A stretch of DNA of 64,000 bases from Motacilla alba alba (taxonomy: Eukaryota; Chordata; Aves; Passeriformes; Motacillidae): contig NC_052032.1 of assembly GCF_015832195.1 (NCBI RefSeq), forward strand, positions 2,610,618 through 2,674,617. The letters are read 5' to 3'. A program made the position numbers and the translations under genes. Under the pieces are notes generated by a model, which had not been told where the DNA came from, made no database searches, and saw nothing but the letters and a program-made list of their open reading frames with translations. Shown in pieces: positions 48,501-57,603 of this stretch; position 1 is the stretch's first letter; each line of letters opens with the position of its first letter.

Positions 48501-51500
48501 CAACTTGTTACTGACCAGTTGGGGGTAGATAGGGGATGTTCTTTAAAAACCCTGTAAAAGGGGGCGTGTGAAATGAACCAGCATGGATCCTTTCTTTTTG
48601 CACCATTAAACATGTCCTGCATTGTTGGGAAAGATGAAAGTTTGACAAGAAAGTCTCCCAGCTATGTGTGCTTGGCAGAAAGATCTCTGAATGTAGAACC
48701 TGAGAGCAGAACAGAGATGGAAGCAAGTTTTGATGTAGAAGAACAACAGATGTGTAAATTGACAATTGCTGAGCCAGTTTTACTGGACAGCTAAGAAAGC
48801 AAAGGTTAAGTCAGTTGGAAAGAGATTTTATGACTAGAGCAAAGGATATGTTGACCACAAACAAAAAGATGTTTTTTCCAAGCAGAAATAGGTCTTAGGA
48901 AAAGCAGAAGATACCACAGGCAAACAAACCTGCTGATGTGGCAAGTAGAAAAATGTCATTGCAGCGGCCCCACAGCCAGGTAATAATTAGCATTGACTCC
49001 ACGATTCACAGAAGGCTGATCAATCTCTTTATTATATATATCATTATTAAGAAACCCATTGCTTTTATAGACAGTTATGATACATCTGGACCCAACTGGT
49101 CCTCCAGTCCAAACACCATCAGCAGCGGCCAATCAAGAATCCACCCTTTGGTGAACAAATCTCCCTAACACATTCCACATGCTCACAACAACAGGTGCAG
49201 CAGGTTAAGATAAGAATTGTTTCTCATTCTTTTCTCTGATCTTCTCACAGCCTGTCCCAGAAAGGCCTGAGAAAGTTGTGCTTGCTCTCTGTGGCCAGAG
49301 AGCTGCTGCCACAGAAAAAAGGTCTAAGAATTTTCCACTGCAAGAAAAGTGAAAACCAACTTTAAGCTTAAACTGTACCATACTCACTCATGTGGTTGGA
49401 TAGTACTGACTGTAATATGGTAATGACAGTCATGACAGGCTGTAGGTAATAGTAAAGGTGTTGTGTATGCTGCTGGTTGGTTGTTATCTATTAAGATGCT
49501 CAGCAAAGAAAAATATGTAATGCATTGTAACCAGAACTAAAGGGGCTTCAGGCTTGCCTCTAGCTGTAGCTGGCAGCTTTAGGTGTGGCTCTGTCACCCA
49601 TGACCCATGGCTGCTGTAACACCTTCTGTACAATAAACAGCCTTTTGAGGAGCTGTAATATACAATAAACAGCATTTTGTATATAATAAACAGCATTTTG
49701 AAGAGCTGTAATATACAATAAACAGCATTTTGTATACAATAAACAGCATTTTGTATACAATAAACAGCATTTTGTATACAATAAACAGCCTTTTGAGGAG
49801 CTGTAATATACAATAAACAGCATTTTGTTTACAATGAACAGCATTTTGAGGAGCTGTAATATACAATAAACAGCATTTTGTATACAGTGAACAGCATTTT
49901 GAAGAGCTGTAATACACAATAAACAGCATTTTGTATACAATAAACAGCATTTTGTATACAATGAACAGCATTTTGAGGAGCTGTAATATACAATAAACAG
50001 CATTTAGTATACAATGAACAGCATTTTGAAGAGCCACCTGGAGTCCCATATCTCTCATCTCAGGCTCTTCCACTACATCCTTCATTATTGAGCCACAGCA
50101 CCAACGAGGTTTGCCCAGCTGGCTGTGCTGGGAGCTGGAGCCAAGCTGGAGGGTGGCTCAGGTTTTGTGTTTGCTCCCGGGCAGGTGCCGATGGATGCGT
50201 GCTGCAGGCTGATCCAGGAGGGTGTGCTGAGGCCCGAAGTGAGGCGGTACCTGTTCTACAGCTCCAGGGGCTTCCAGATTGCCATGGCCGTGGTGAGGGC
50301 ACCGGGGCTCCTGTGCCCAGGGAGGGAGCGGGGCGCAAATCCTGGTTCTAACACATTCCTGGCGGGTTCTCTTGGCAATTCCAGCTCACAGGATTGCTGC
50401 AGATGGAGGGCAGGGCCCTCTCTGCACCCTGTTGCTGACAGTCCCACCAAAGCAGGCTGTCTGTGGGTGACCAGCACATGCTGAGGTGACAGCACCTACA
50501 ACAGGCTTGTTGTAGAAATTGATTTTAAAGATATGAAGGCATTCTGGTCCTGATGCTAATTCAGACCAACTAATCAGTCAATTTTTGGTCTCGTTTGTCT
50601 TCTTCTTCTTCTGGTGAAAGAAACTCCTCCAGAGACCCAACCATGAGCATCTGCTGTGAGGCTGGTGCTTTGCAGGGTGCTGAGGGTGTGATCAAACCCA
50701 AATCTTTGTTTTAATTAATTTTTTTTCCTTTGGATAGCCATTATGTAAATCTTCTCCTTTCACTGATACTGTGAGCGTTCAAGGTTCAGTTTTGAGGGGT
50801 TTGGTGCACCTGAGTTTTGTCATTATGACATGATGCCGTGCCCTGCATGTCACACCTGCTCCTAGGCAATCTCCTGCCCCAAATCCCTGCTCTGTGAGGT
50901 GAAGCAATCCAGTTCTCCCTGACTTTAACATAGCCCTTTAGCCCTGTGTCAGTGCCCCCTGGTTGAGCAGCACTCTGATGGAGTGGTCTCTGCACCACCT
51001 TGAAATAGGAGCTTTCTAAATCCAGGGACTCTGAGAATTATTATCAATATGCCTCAGTGAGTGCATTCCTCATCTAAATGGAAGAACTCAGTTGAAATCC
51101 TTCCTAGGGATGAATCATCATTAATAATTCACTCTTTGTCTTTGGTGAGTGGTGATTTTTTAAAATAAACTAGGGCTCACTCAGTCCTTCCAATCCTTTC
51201 TTTCCCCTATTTATTATTGGAAAGAAGCTTTGTCCTTTCTCACCCTGTGAAAAATCTCGTGGGACTTAATTTATAAGGGAGAAAGGACTGTTATTTTCTT
51301 CTTCCTGTGACTTTTCTCACTTTCATGGGTTTGTGACTCTCACCAGCCTCTCTATTTTTCTCAGGTTTTCTACATCTTTCTCTGGACAAACCTTTACTCC
51401 ACCCTCCAGCTGTGTTCCCTGGGCCACTCCTGGGGGGCTGGCGTGCTGGTGACACTGGTGGCCCTGGCTCTCACTGTCCTGGTGATCCTGGTCATCGATG

Positions 51501-54500
51501 GGCACCAGAGGAAGGTGAGAGGAGGCTCCTGGAGTGGGAATGTGGAGAGAGGGGAGCAGGATTCCTCCTGCTGGGGCATTCCCTGGCTGCAGGCAAAGAA
51601 TACAGCGATCCAGGGAGGAAGGAATAATTTTACAGCACTCAGGGAAGGGAAGGGATGTTCTGCAGCCAAGGGAGGGGATGGAATGCTTGGAAGGGAAGTG
51701 TTGGAGCTGCTCAGGCTGGCTCAGACCTCCTGCTGCTGGAGATCAGAGGGTTAGAGAACCCCAGGCTGGTTTGGGTTACAAGGGACCTTAAAGCCCATCC
51801 AGTGCCACCCCTGCCATGGCAGGGACACCTCCCACTGTCCCAGGCTGCTCCAAGCCCCAGTGTCCAGCCTGGCCTTGGGCACTGCCAGGGATCCAGGGGC
51901 AGCCCCAGCTGCTCTGGGCACCCTGTGCCAGGGCCTGCCCACCCTCCCAGGGAACAATTCCTCATTCCCAAGATCCCATCCATCCCTGCCCTCTGGCAGT
52001 GGCAGCCATTCCCTGTCCTGTCCCTCCATGCCTTGTCCCCAGTCCCTCTCCAGCTCTCCTGAAGCTTCTTTAAGCACTGAGAGGCCACAACAGGGTCACC
52101 CTGCAGACCAGCCCTTGCCGAGTGTGGACTGTGCTCCCACAGCAGCTCTGGCTCCTGCTCTGCTCCTGATGATTCCTCCTTGCATTCCCTGCTGCCTCTG
52201 GCATCACTGGCACCATTTATTTGGCTGAAGGATTATATTGGAAAGTCTTGATTCAAAATCCAGAGGGGAATTTGGAGCAAATAATTCTTGCAAGAGGAAA
52301 CCAGGCAAATGTGGGGGTTCTCAGAGGTTCAGGAAAGGAGATTGCTGGGGTATGGAAGGGAGAACATGACACTGGAAATCAACCCCACTGTTTTCCTTAC
52401 AGAGCTGCTGTATTTGGGGTTATCCAGCTGCAGTTTGTAGATTTTGCTGTGGATTGTGTTGTTTTTCCTTGTATTCTTTAACAGCTAAACGTGAACACAG
52501 ATGTGAGGCTGGCAGCTGTCAATGAGATCTTTATCAAACACAGCATAATCCTGGGGATTACAGATGTCCTGGACGGGCCACACAACATCCTACAAGTATC
52601 CTTGGTGGGAGTTGGTCAGATGCTCCTGGATAAATGCCTCGCTGGAGGCATTTATCAATTCCATCAATTCCATGTATCAATTTATCACAACATCAATAAT
52701 TATTGAGGGGTGGCGTTCCTAGGATCTGCTTTGTCTCCTATGGGATGGTATGAGGAATTGGGATGCTTTTATTTTGTCTGTAAGTGGGGATTGAGATATG
52801 CCCAAAGGTGATTAGAAATAATGAGTCTAAAGGATTGAAGGGGAATTCATTAGGGCAGACAATTATTCCAGAAAATATGTTATAATTACGTGACACTGAT
52901 GATTCTGCCTACAGGCAGAGGGATAGCAAAGATCCTATGGCAAAAAAAAAAAAAAATAAATCCCAAAACCCACTTAATAAACAAGAGGGAGAAAACCAAA
53001 CAGTCCCCCAAGAACTCTAACATGGAGAAAAACAAAATCCCCATCCTTGGGCTCATTTGCTGCTTTTCAGAGATGATTTTTCTGCACTAGACAGGGATTT
53101 AGGGGAATGAGGAGAGTTTTAAGGCTCCATGAAGGTGTTAAAGGAAGGTGAGAGAGCCAAAGAGAGAGGCTTGAAATAGAAATGGAGAGGGAAGCCAGGG
53201 TGAAGCAGGGAAGGGGACAGGGAACACTGCAGGAGGGCAAAGTCATTCAGGAGGAGGAGGAAACCCTGAAAAACCTGAATTCCACATTTGTAAACCTGAA
53301 TTCCACATTTATTCAGGCCAGCATAGTCCATTAGAGGACTAATCCAGGGACCTTCACCTGACCTACCCGTCCCAAAACTGCCTGAGAGCAGCAAATAACT
53401 CAGAGATTTACAATGGCTCTGTCTGCTCCAACGCCAGATCCATTTTAACCCTCTGGATTTTACATTTTTCCTGCATCCCCATGCTGCTGGCAGGTGCAGC
53501 AGATGCACAAGGACAGAGCTCTGGCTGCCTCAGAGCTGGCAGGACTCACATCCCCAACACGCTGCTCTTGGAAAACTCTTCTCAACACTGTCCTCAGAGC
53601 AGCACTGAGAACGGGCAATTTTGTAAAAAACCAGTGGAGTGAATCCCTAGAAACAAAGGTGAGACAGCAGGAAGGGGTTTAGGGCAGCTGAGTCACTGTG
53701 CCCCACAGTTTATTGGTGTGGGGTCACTGAGATGGGCGATGGGCAATGACCCTGGGTCATCCCAGGCTGCAGGGCGTGAGGGAGGAGGACTGGCTGCTCT
53801 CTGCTTCCCCATTCGCTTGGGGTTTTGTCTTAGCCCAGACCCTCCTGGCTTCAAACCAGCCACTGGTTTTAAACCTGGCTTAAAACCAACACTGGGCTGT
53901 CTTATTTGGTCCTGGCTGCCCTGAGCATCCTGAGGGCATCACCTCAGCTCTGCTCCCTGAGCCCATCCCAGCATCCACAGGGATGGGAGGGAGGCATGCA
54001 GAGATTCCTTCCTTAGCCAGCCCCTCCCAGCTGTGGTTTGTGCACTTCAGCCCCCAGCACTGCCTCCAGGCCCTGGCAGCCCACATCACTCACCTGCAGG
54101 GGACACAGGTAAGGGACACTGGGGACAGCCTGGGGACACGGGCAGATCCTGCCCCAAGCCCTGGAATGGCTGGGGTGGAGGTGGGCAAGGACAAATGAGT
54201 GTTTGAGTGCCCTGCTGAGGTTCCCCTGCTGTGCACCGGGAGCTTGGTAGACTGGGAGGTGAATAAAGTGCACCTGTCCCTGCCCAGTTCAGCAGGAATT
54301 TGTCCAGACCCCATGGAATGTTCGTGTCTGGATAATTAACTGTGCAGCTTTAATGATGGAAAGTCATCAGGAATGAAAGGCAAATTTTGGAAGCACGTGG
54401 CACACCTTGGAACAGCTGCCACCTTGAACTGTCCTCCTGGAATAAGTGGGATAGCCTGGAGGAGCAGGAATTGCTGCATTGAGTTAATTATATAAAAATT

Positions 54501-56535
54501 TCATCCTCTTGGCCTTCAGAAAACGTTTTGCTCTCTGCGGGTGTGTAAATACCACTGAACTGCTTTTGTGGGGTGAGAGGTGAGAGCCCTCTGAAATCTC
54601 CTGGCTGCTCATCTCCCTGGAAGCTCAGGGAGGGACAGAAGTTCCTGGATTCACCCAGGGGATGAGAGAACTCTGTTTTTAAAGACAGGACTCTCCATGC
54701 CAGGCTGTGTCCCTGTGCTCCCAGCAGCCAGGCCATGGCACGGACACCCAGCTCCAAGTGCTGGGCACAGCTCATGGCATGGGAAATCCCAGGAGTGACA
54801 AATGTGCAGGAGAAAATTGTACCTTTTAAACTCTGTCCTCAAGACACCCCTCCTGCCTGGGGTGGGAAATCCCAGGAATAAATCCATGCAGGAGGAAATG
54901 GTGCCCTGCAAAGGCTCTCCACAGGATACCACTGCTGCCTGCCTTTGGAGAGCCCCAAAATCTTCTTCTCTTCCAGGCAGGCTTGAGGCACAGGCTGAAC
55001 AAGCTCTGGGTGGTCATGGATGTGGCAGTTCAGCCCGAGCTGGGGATGGAGGAGGAGGCTCCATGTGAAGAATCCCCTCTTTTATCCAGAGGGGTGACCC
55101 TGAATAAAGATCCTGTGACCTGCAGTGAGCTCCTGCACCTCATCCCTGAGGGCCCACCCCAGGTGAGGAGAAACATCCCCCTGACAGTGGCACCAAATCA
55201 CCCCCAAGGCATCTCAGCTCCAGAACTCATCCCAGCCATGGGGGACACCACCTTTTCCTCCAGCAGAAGCACCTGGAAGCCCACACAGACCTTCTCCAGC
55301 CCTGGTGCTGCCAGGAGGAGGAGGAGGAAACCCTTAAAAACCTGAATTCCACATTTGTAAACCTGAATTCAAAGCTGTCTGAGCAGCTGGGGATAATCCT
55401 TGAGGAATTAATGGATTGGGCTTTTCCTTGCTGGTCCCAAGAGTCCTGTTTGGAAGAAAACCTCTCCCCAGGGACCTGATGCCCCTGCCCAGGCTGAGCT
55501 GAGCCACGGATGAGCCCAGCCTTTGTCTCCTCCATGAAAGTGCCTTCAGAGACTTGTGCCACGCTGGGCAACAAATGTGCCCTGATTCCTGCTCAGCACG
55601 GAGCTCCCAAAGGGATGATTTTGATTTCTTTTGCAGTTTTCCTGTCACTGTTGCTGAGTGAACTCGGTGCAGGTGACATCCCTGCAGGTTGAGGCTCTCT
55701 GCCTGTCTACAGGCAAAAACAAGCCTGAGGAGGCAGGGACAGAGTGGGCAGGTCCCCAGGGCCACCTGCGGGCCAGCAGTCACTTGGTGTCACCCCCTGT
55801 GGGAACAGTGTGCCAGCACTGCTGCCCACAAGGGGATCTGGGCCAGTTATCTGTCCTTGCCCACCTCCACCCCAGCCATTCCAGGGCTTGGGGCAGGACC
55901 TGCCCATGTCCCCAGGCTGTCCCCAGTGTCCCTTACCTGTGTCCCCTGCAGGTGAGTGATGTGGGCTGCCAGGGCCTGGAGGCAGTGCTGGGGGCTGAAG
56001 TGCACAAACCACAGCTGGGAGGGGCTGGCTAAGGAAGGAATCTCTGCATGCCTCCCTCCCATCCCTGTGGATGCTGGGATGGGCTCAGGGTGCTCAGGGC
56101 AGCCAGGACCAAATAACACAGCCCAGTGTTGGTTTCAAGCCAGGTTTAAAACCAGTGGCTGGTTTGAAGCCAGGAGGGTCTGGGCTAAGACAAAACCCCA
56201 AGCGAATGGGGAAGCAGAGAGCAGCCAGTCCTCCTCCCTCACGCCCTGCAGCCTGGGATGACCCAGGGTCATTGCCCATTGCCCATCTCAGTGACCCCAC
56301 ACCAATAAACGGTGGGGCACAGTGACTCAGCTTCTCTGAGCATGCCCTGCTCTGACACCTCTCTTGCTCCCTGCAGGCCATGGCCCAGCAGCTCCTGGTG
56401 GTCTTCAGTGCGTGCTACGTCCGGCTCCTGGTCACAGGCCGGCTCCCTCGGGCCAGCCCAGGGGGACACCTGGGCCACAGCAGCGTCCCCTGCCTCTGCC
56501 AGTTCATCCGGAGCGCCGTGCTCTGCCGCTGCTGA
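45411..56535 (+). CDS. TMEM268: Transmembrane protein 268 (8 coding exons, 333 aa)
   Basis: Two-pass membrane protein of poorly known role (formerly C9orf91 in human, ~342 aa). Exons 45411-45510, 47504-47613, 50185-50292, 51365-51514, 52485-52595, 54031-54108, 54977-55162 and 56377-56535 total 1002 nt and join in frame with GT-AG borders. N-terminal cytosolic-type region (~1-100) includes VLLVLSMDNTCPTSSFD and RRYLFYSSRGFQIAMAV. TM1 is ~103-123 (VVFYIFLWTNLYSTLQL), TM2 ~130-150 (GAGVLVTLVALALTVLVILV), then DGHQRK. The C-terminal half has NVNTDVRLAAVNEIFIKHSI, LWFVHFSPQHCLQALAAHI and ends LCQFIRSAVLCRC. No signal peptide. The first in-frame ATG after an in-frame TAG is the start. The exon 5 donor (CAA|GTATCC) is weak. 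Family match and synteny make the identity firm; the function is not shown by the sequence. Confidence 0.96.
45800..46290 (+). mobile_element. CR1 LINE 3' end, ~490 bp, in TMEM268 intron 1
   Basis: Begins near AGGGCAGCAGGGCAGGGGGA and carries GGTGAGACCCCAGCTGCAGA, then GGCACAGGGTGCCCAGAGCA. It stops after CAGGCTGGACAGGGTTTGGA, so the terminal TTTAAGGTCC tail is missing. Same subfamily as the 34.6 kb copy. Confidence 0.9.
46868..46925 (+). repeat. Dispersed repeat, copy A (LTR-like)
   Basis: GAAACAGCAGGCCAAAGGCC TACAGGCC...ATCCTGACT matches copies at 47150-47205 (inverted) and 48183-48250 (direct). With copy B it brackets a duplicated piece of TMEM268 exon 3. Element class unknown; probably LTR-derived. 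Confidence 0.7.
46946..47105 (+). pseudogene. Duplicated fragment of TMEM268 exon 3 with its donor
   Basis: Matches 50252-50390 almost base for base: the 3' part of exon 3 (GCTCCAGGGGCTTCCAGATT, encoding SSRGFQIAMA), the donor GTGAGG, then intron sequence through CCTGGTTCTAACACATTCCT and GGCAATTCCAGCTCACA. It has a GTG-to-CTG change (Val to Leu), an extra ~20 bp after GTGAGGGCACC and a few substitutions. The acceptor and 5' part of the exon are absent, so it is not a functional exon copy. It lies in intron 1, upstream of the original. Confidence 0.85.
47150..47205 (-). repeat. Dispersed repeat, copy B (inverted)
   Basis: Reverse complement of the block at 46868 and 48183 (on +: GTCAGGATTTGGTTTGTAGG CCTTTGGCCTGCTGTTTTAC). 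It closes the right side of the exon 3 fragment duplication. Confidence 0.7.
47504..47613 (+). CDS. TMEM268: TMEM268 coding exon 2
   Basis: 110 nt after CGGGCTCTTGCAG; completes a split Glu codon and ends phase 0 at GTCCAG|GTGAGC. Encodes PPQGRVLLVLSMDNTCP and KLQSLGVQ, matching the cytosolic region of the family. Confidence 0.95.
48081..48181. mobile_element. Short AT-rich element with 15-bp terminal inverted repeats
   Basis: Starts TGTGAGAAATGAATT and ends AATTCATTTCTCACA, perfect 15-bp inverted repeats around ~70 bp of AT-rich sequence. It looks like a MITE-type remnant, or an LTR edge joined to its own inversion. No convincing target-site duplication. It lies in TMEM268 intron 2, directly before dispersed repeat copy C. 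Confidence 0.5.
48183..48950 (+). mobile_element. Probable LTR-retroelement remnant (dispersed repeat copy C onward)
   Basis: Begins with the repeat shared with 46.87 and 47.15 kb, then GAGAAAGAGCTCTAGGACTG, which also occurs near 47123. It has AATAAATGG near 48391, a short frame of ~70 codons at 48573-48794 without recognisable domains, and AT-rich sequence up to a solo LTR. The repeated blocks suggest retroelement origin. No gag, pol or env domain is visible. Confidence 0.45.
48954..49313 (-). mobile_element. Solo LTR with 6-bp target-site duplication, 360 bp
   Basis: TG...CA termini (TGTCATTGCAG at left, GCTGCTGCCACA at right) flanked on both sides by GAAAAA (48948-48953 and 49314-49319). 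A 6-bp duplication is typical of class II (ERVK-type) elements. An AATAAAGAG signal on the minus strand (+ CTCTTTATT near 49025) shows it reads antisense to TMEM268. It lies in TMEM268 intron 2. Confidence 0.75.
49622..50035. repeat. Minisatellite rich in AATAAA, ~400 bp, TMEM268 intron 2
   Basis: Tandem array of a ~21-bp unit (TGTATACAATAAACAGCATT) mixed with longer units carrying GAGGAGCTGTAATATACAAT. It holds 12 sense-strand AATAAA hexamers (49632 to 49992), most shortly after a TGTA motif. It ends ~150 bp upstream of coding exon 3. The unit length is irregular, so frames on the minus strand (VYCILQLLK and similar) are artefacts. Confidence 0.95.
50185..50292 (+). CDS. TMEM268: TMEM268 coding exon 3
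   Basis: 108 nt, phase 0 at both ends, after TTTGCTCCCGGGCAG and before GTGAGG. Encodes VPMDACCRLIQEGVL, RRYLFYSSRGF and the start of TM1 (QIAMAV). Its 3' part is duplicated at 46.95 kb. Confidence 0.95.
51365..51514 (+). CDS. TMEM268: TMEM268 coding exon 4 (both membrane segments)
   Basis: 150 nt, phase 0, between CTATTTTTCTCAG and GTGAGA. Encodes the remainder of TM1 (VFYIFLWTNLYSTLQL), the short loop CSLGHSW, TM2 and the basic flank HQRK. The best-conserved part of the protein. Confidence 0.97.
51745..52085 (-). mobile_element. CR1 LINE 3' end (reverse), ~340 bp
   Basis: On +: CAGGCTGGTTTGGGTTACAA GGGACC (tail side), GGACACCTCCCACTGTCCCA, then the CR1 interior through CATGCCTTGTCCCCAGTCCC. 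Near-twin of the 14.7 kb copy. In TMEM268 intron 4. Confidence 0.9.
52485..52595 (+). CDS. TMEM268: TMEM268 coding exon 5
   Basis: 111 nt, phase 0, after TTGTATTCTTTAACAG. Encodes LNVNTDVRLAAVNEIFIKHS and ILGITDVLDGPHNILQ, equal in length and pattern to the human segment. The donor CAA|GTATCC is weak (no G at the exon end, C at +5), so exon 5 may be inefficiently spliced. Confidence 0.93.
53249..53303 (+). repeat. ~55-bp direct repeat, left copy
   Basis: Starts CAGGAGGAGGAGGAAACCCT and continues AACCTGAATTCCACATTTGT AAACCTGAATTC; repeated at 55312-55370 with minor changes. It lies just outside the left arm of the inverted duplication. Purpose unknown; part of the rearrangement history of this locus. 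Confidence 0.85.
53686..54193 (+). repeat. Inverted duplication, left arm (contains TMEM268 exon 6)
   Basis: 508 bp nearly identical to the reverse complement of 55852-56332. It starts AGCTGAGTCACTGTGCCCCA and ends GGTGGGCAAGGACA. It includes exon 6 and both flanking splice sites. Compared with the right arm it has only a handful of substitutions and one ~27-bp extra segment near 53930-53970. The spacer between arms is ~1.66 kb and contains exon 7. Confidence 0.95.
54031..54108 (+). CDS. TMEM268: TMEM268 coding exon 6 (inside an inverted-repeat arm)
   Basis: 78 nt, phase 0, between CCAGCCCCTCCCAG and GTAAGG. Encodes LWFVHFSPQHCLQALAAHIT HLQGTQ, matching the LWFVYFDLENC-type segment of the family. 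An apparently identical antisense copy lies at 55937-56014, so the pre-mRNA could pair over this exon. Confidence 0.95.
54977..55162 (+). CDS. TMEM268: TMEM268 coding exon 7
   Basis: 186 nt, phase 0, after TTCTTCTTCTCTTCCAG, before GTGAGG. Encodes AGLRHRLNKLWVVMDVAVQP, an acidic patch (GMEEEAPCEESPLL) and SELLHLIPEGPPQ. It lies in the spacer of the inverted duplication, so homologous exchange between the arms would invert it. Confidence 0.95.
55312..55370 (+). repeat. ~55-bp direct repeat, right copy
   Basis: Counterpart of 53249-53303 (GAGGAGGAGGAAACCCTTAA, then the AACCTGAATTCCACATTTGT block). It lies between exon 7 and the right inverted arm. Confidence 0.85.
55852..56332 (-). repeat. Inverted duplication, right arm
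   Basis: 481 bp, reverse complement of 53686-54193, in TMEM268 intron 7, ending 44 bp before exon 8. Starts TGTCCTTGCCCACCTCCACC and ends GGGGCACAGTGACTCAGCT. High similarity over non-coding and coding parts alike points to recent duplication or gene conversion. Confidence 0.95.
55937..56014 (-). pseudogene. Antisense copy of TMEM268 exon 6
   Basis: Reads on the minus strand as LWFVHFSPQHCLQALAAHIT HLQGTQ with the same acceptor (CCCCTCCCAG) and donor (GTAAGG) as exon 6, and no base change that I can see. It cannot be spliced into TMEM268 in this orientation. It is a by-product of the inverted duplication, possibly active as a pairing partner. Confidence 0.93.
56377..56535 (+). CDS. TMEM268: TMEM268 coding exon 8 (terminal)
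   Basis: 159 nt with the TGA at 56533-56535, after CTCTTGCTCCCTGCAG. Encodes AMAQQLLVVFSACYVRLLVT and the Cys-rich end PCLCQFIRSAVLCRC, matching the family C terminus. Confidence 0.96.
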   Translation, partial: AMAQQLLVVFSACYVRLLVTGRLPRASPGGHLGHSSVPCLCQFIRSAVLCRC

Positions 56536-56775
56536 GGCAGGAATGACACGTGTCACCCTGTTCTAAGCCTTCTGATGTTGACATTTTTGTAATGGAGTTT
56601 TTCACGCACTTTTATGTAAATAACGATTGTTTTTCCATTCTTTTCTAGAAAAGGAGAAATTTGATAGACTGTTAGTTTAATCAGTGTCGTCAGAGAAGCA
56701 GCAATTTCATCCTTTTGAAATTCTATGTATCGAAGTCAAGAAATAAACTTTCTTCTTTTTACTTTAGAAGTTTCA
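56536..56775 (+). terminator. TMEM268: TMEM268 3' UTR with poly(A) signal
   Basis: Short 3' UTR with AATAAA at 56742-56747 (AAGAAATAAACTTTC), followed by a GT-rich stretch (CAGTGTGTGTGTC) near 56775-56785 suitable for CstF. A good canonical end to the gene. Confidence 0.88.
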
Positions 56776-56801
56776 GTGTGTGTGTCATTCATTTCGTGTC
56801 C

Positions 56802-57132
56802 TGTTACAACAGACACAGATGCCAGGGCAGAAGGCTGAGAGGCCAGCAGCCCTGACTTTATTGGAACCCCTTCTTTTAGACCCTGGTCCCATACAGGGGG
56901 ACGTGATTCATTTAATCAACACATTTCTCATGATTAGCTAATTAAGAAGACACCCTTTGGTAAAGCATCTTATGAGAAAAACAACTTGTTGAAAACACCA
57001 TCTGTAGATAGTTTACCATTTGTTTACCATTCTTTCTCTCTGCCTCCCTAAAAAGTCCCAGCCCAATTCACGGGAAAGCTTATCTGGCTTTCTCTCTTAC
57101 TGAGCAGACTGTCATCTCCACAGTGCTCCACA
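56802..57132 (-). mobile_element. Probable solo LTR (antisense)
   Basis: Starts TGTTACAACAGACACAG and has a CTGACTTTATTGG block (AATAAA on minus) and a CACCCTTTGGTAAAGCATC block resembling the ATCCACCCTTTGGTGAACAA of the 49 kb LTR. The right end is put at CTCCACA. No target-site duplication is seen, so limits are uncertain. Confidence 0.45.
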
Positions 57133-57603
57133 CCCACCACAGCTGGGGCAGGTGACCAGAGGGGTTGGAAAACCCCTAAACAGAGCTGTCCCCACACTCC
57201 AGTTAGAGGAGCTGTGGGGCAGAGAAGGGAACTGTAATTCCTGGATGAACGAGTGGAAACAGCACTCTAATAAATGATGCAGGAAAGCTGCTCACCTTGG
57301 AGAGCTCCTGCCCGCCAGCTCAGTGTGGAGGAGCTGCCCCAGGGGTCAGAAACAAGCCAGGGACAGCTTGGGACTTGTGTCCAAACCCTCCTGCCAGCAA
57401 CCATCACCCCCTCACACAACTCCATGACAGCAAGGGCCAGAGCTTTGCTCGGGGTGCAGCAGGAGGCTGAGCCCTGCAGCACCAGGACTGGGCACTTCCC
57501 AGGGTACAGGATGACTCTGCTCCTTCTCCTGTTGTTTCTGTCACCAGGAATGGTGACACGAGATCCTCCTACCTCCATCCCCTCAACAGCCAGTGTAACA
57601 CAT

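Noticed and set aside
48573..48794. 73-codon frame in the retroelement-like block
   Set aside because: No recognisable gag, pol or env domain; treated as part of the mobile-element remnant.
49484..50085. Minus-strand frames with VYCI/LQLLK repeats (109-163 codons)
   Set aside because: Translation of the AATAAA-bearing minisatellite in TMEM268 intron 2.
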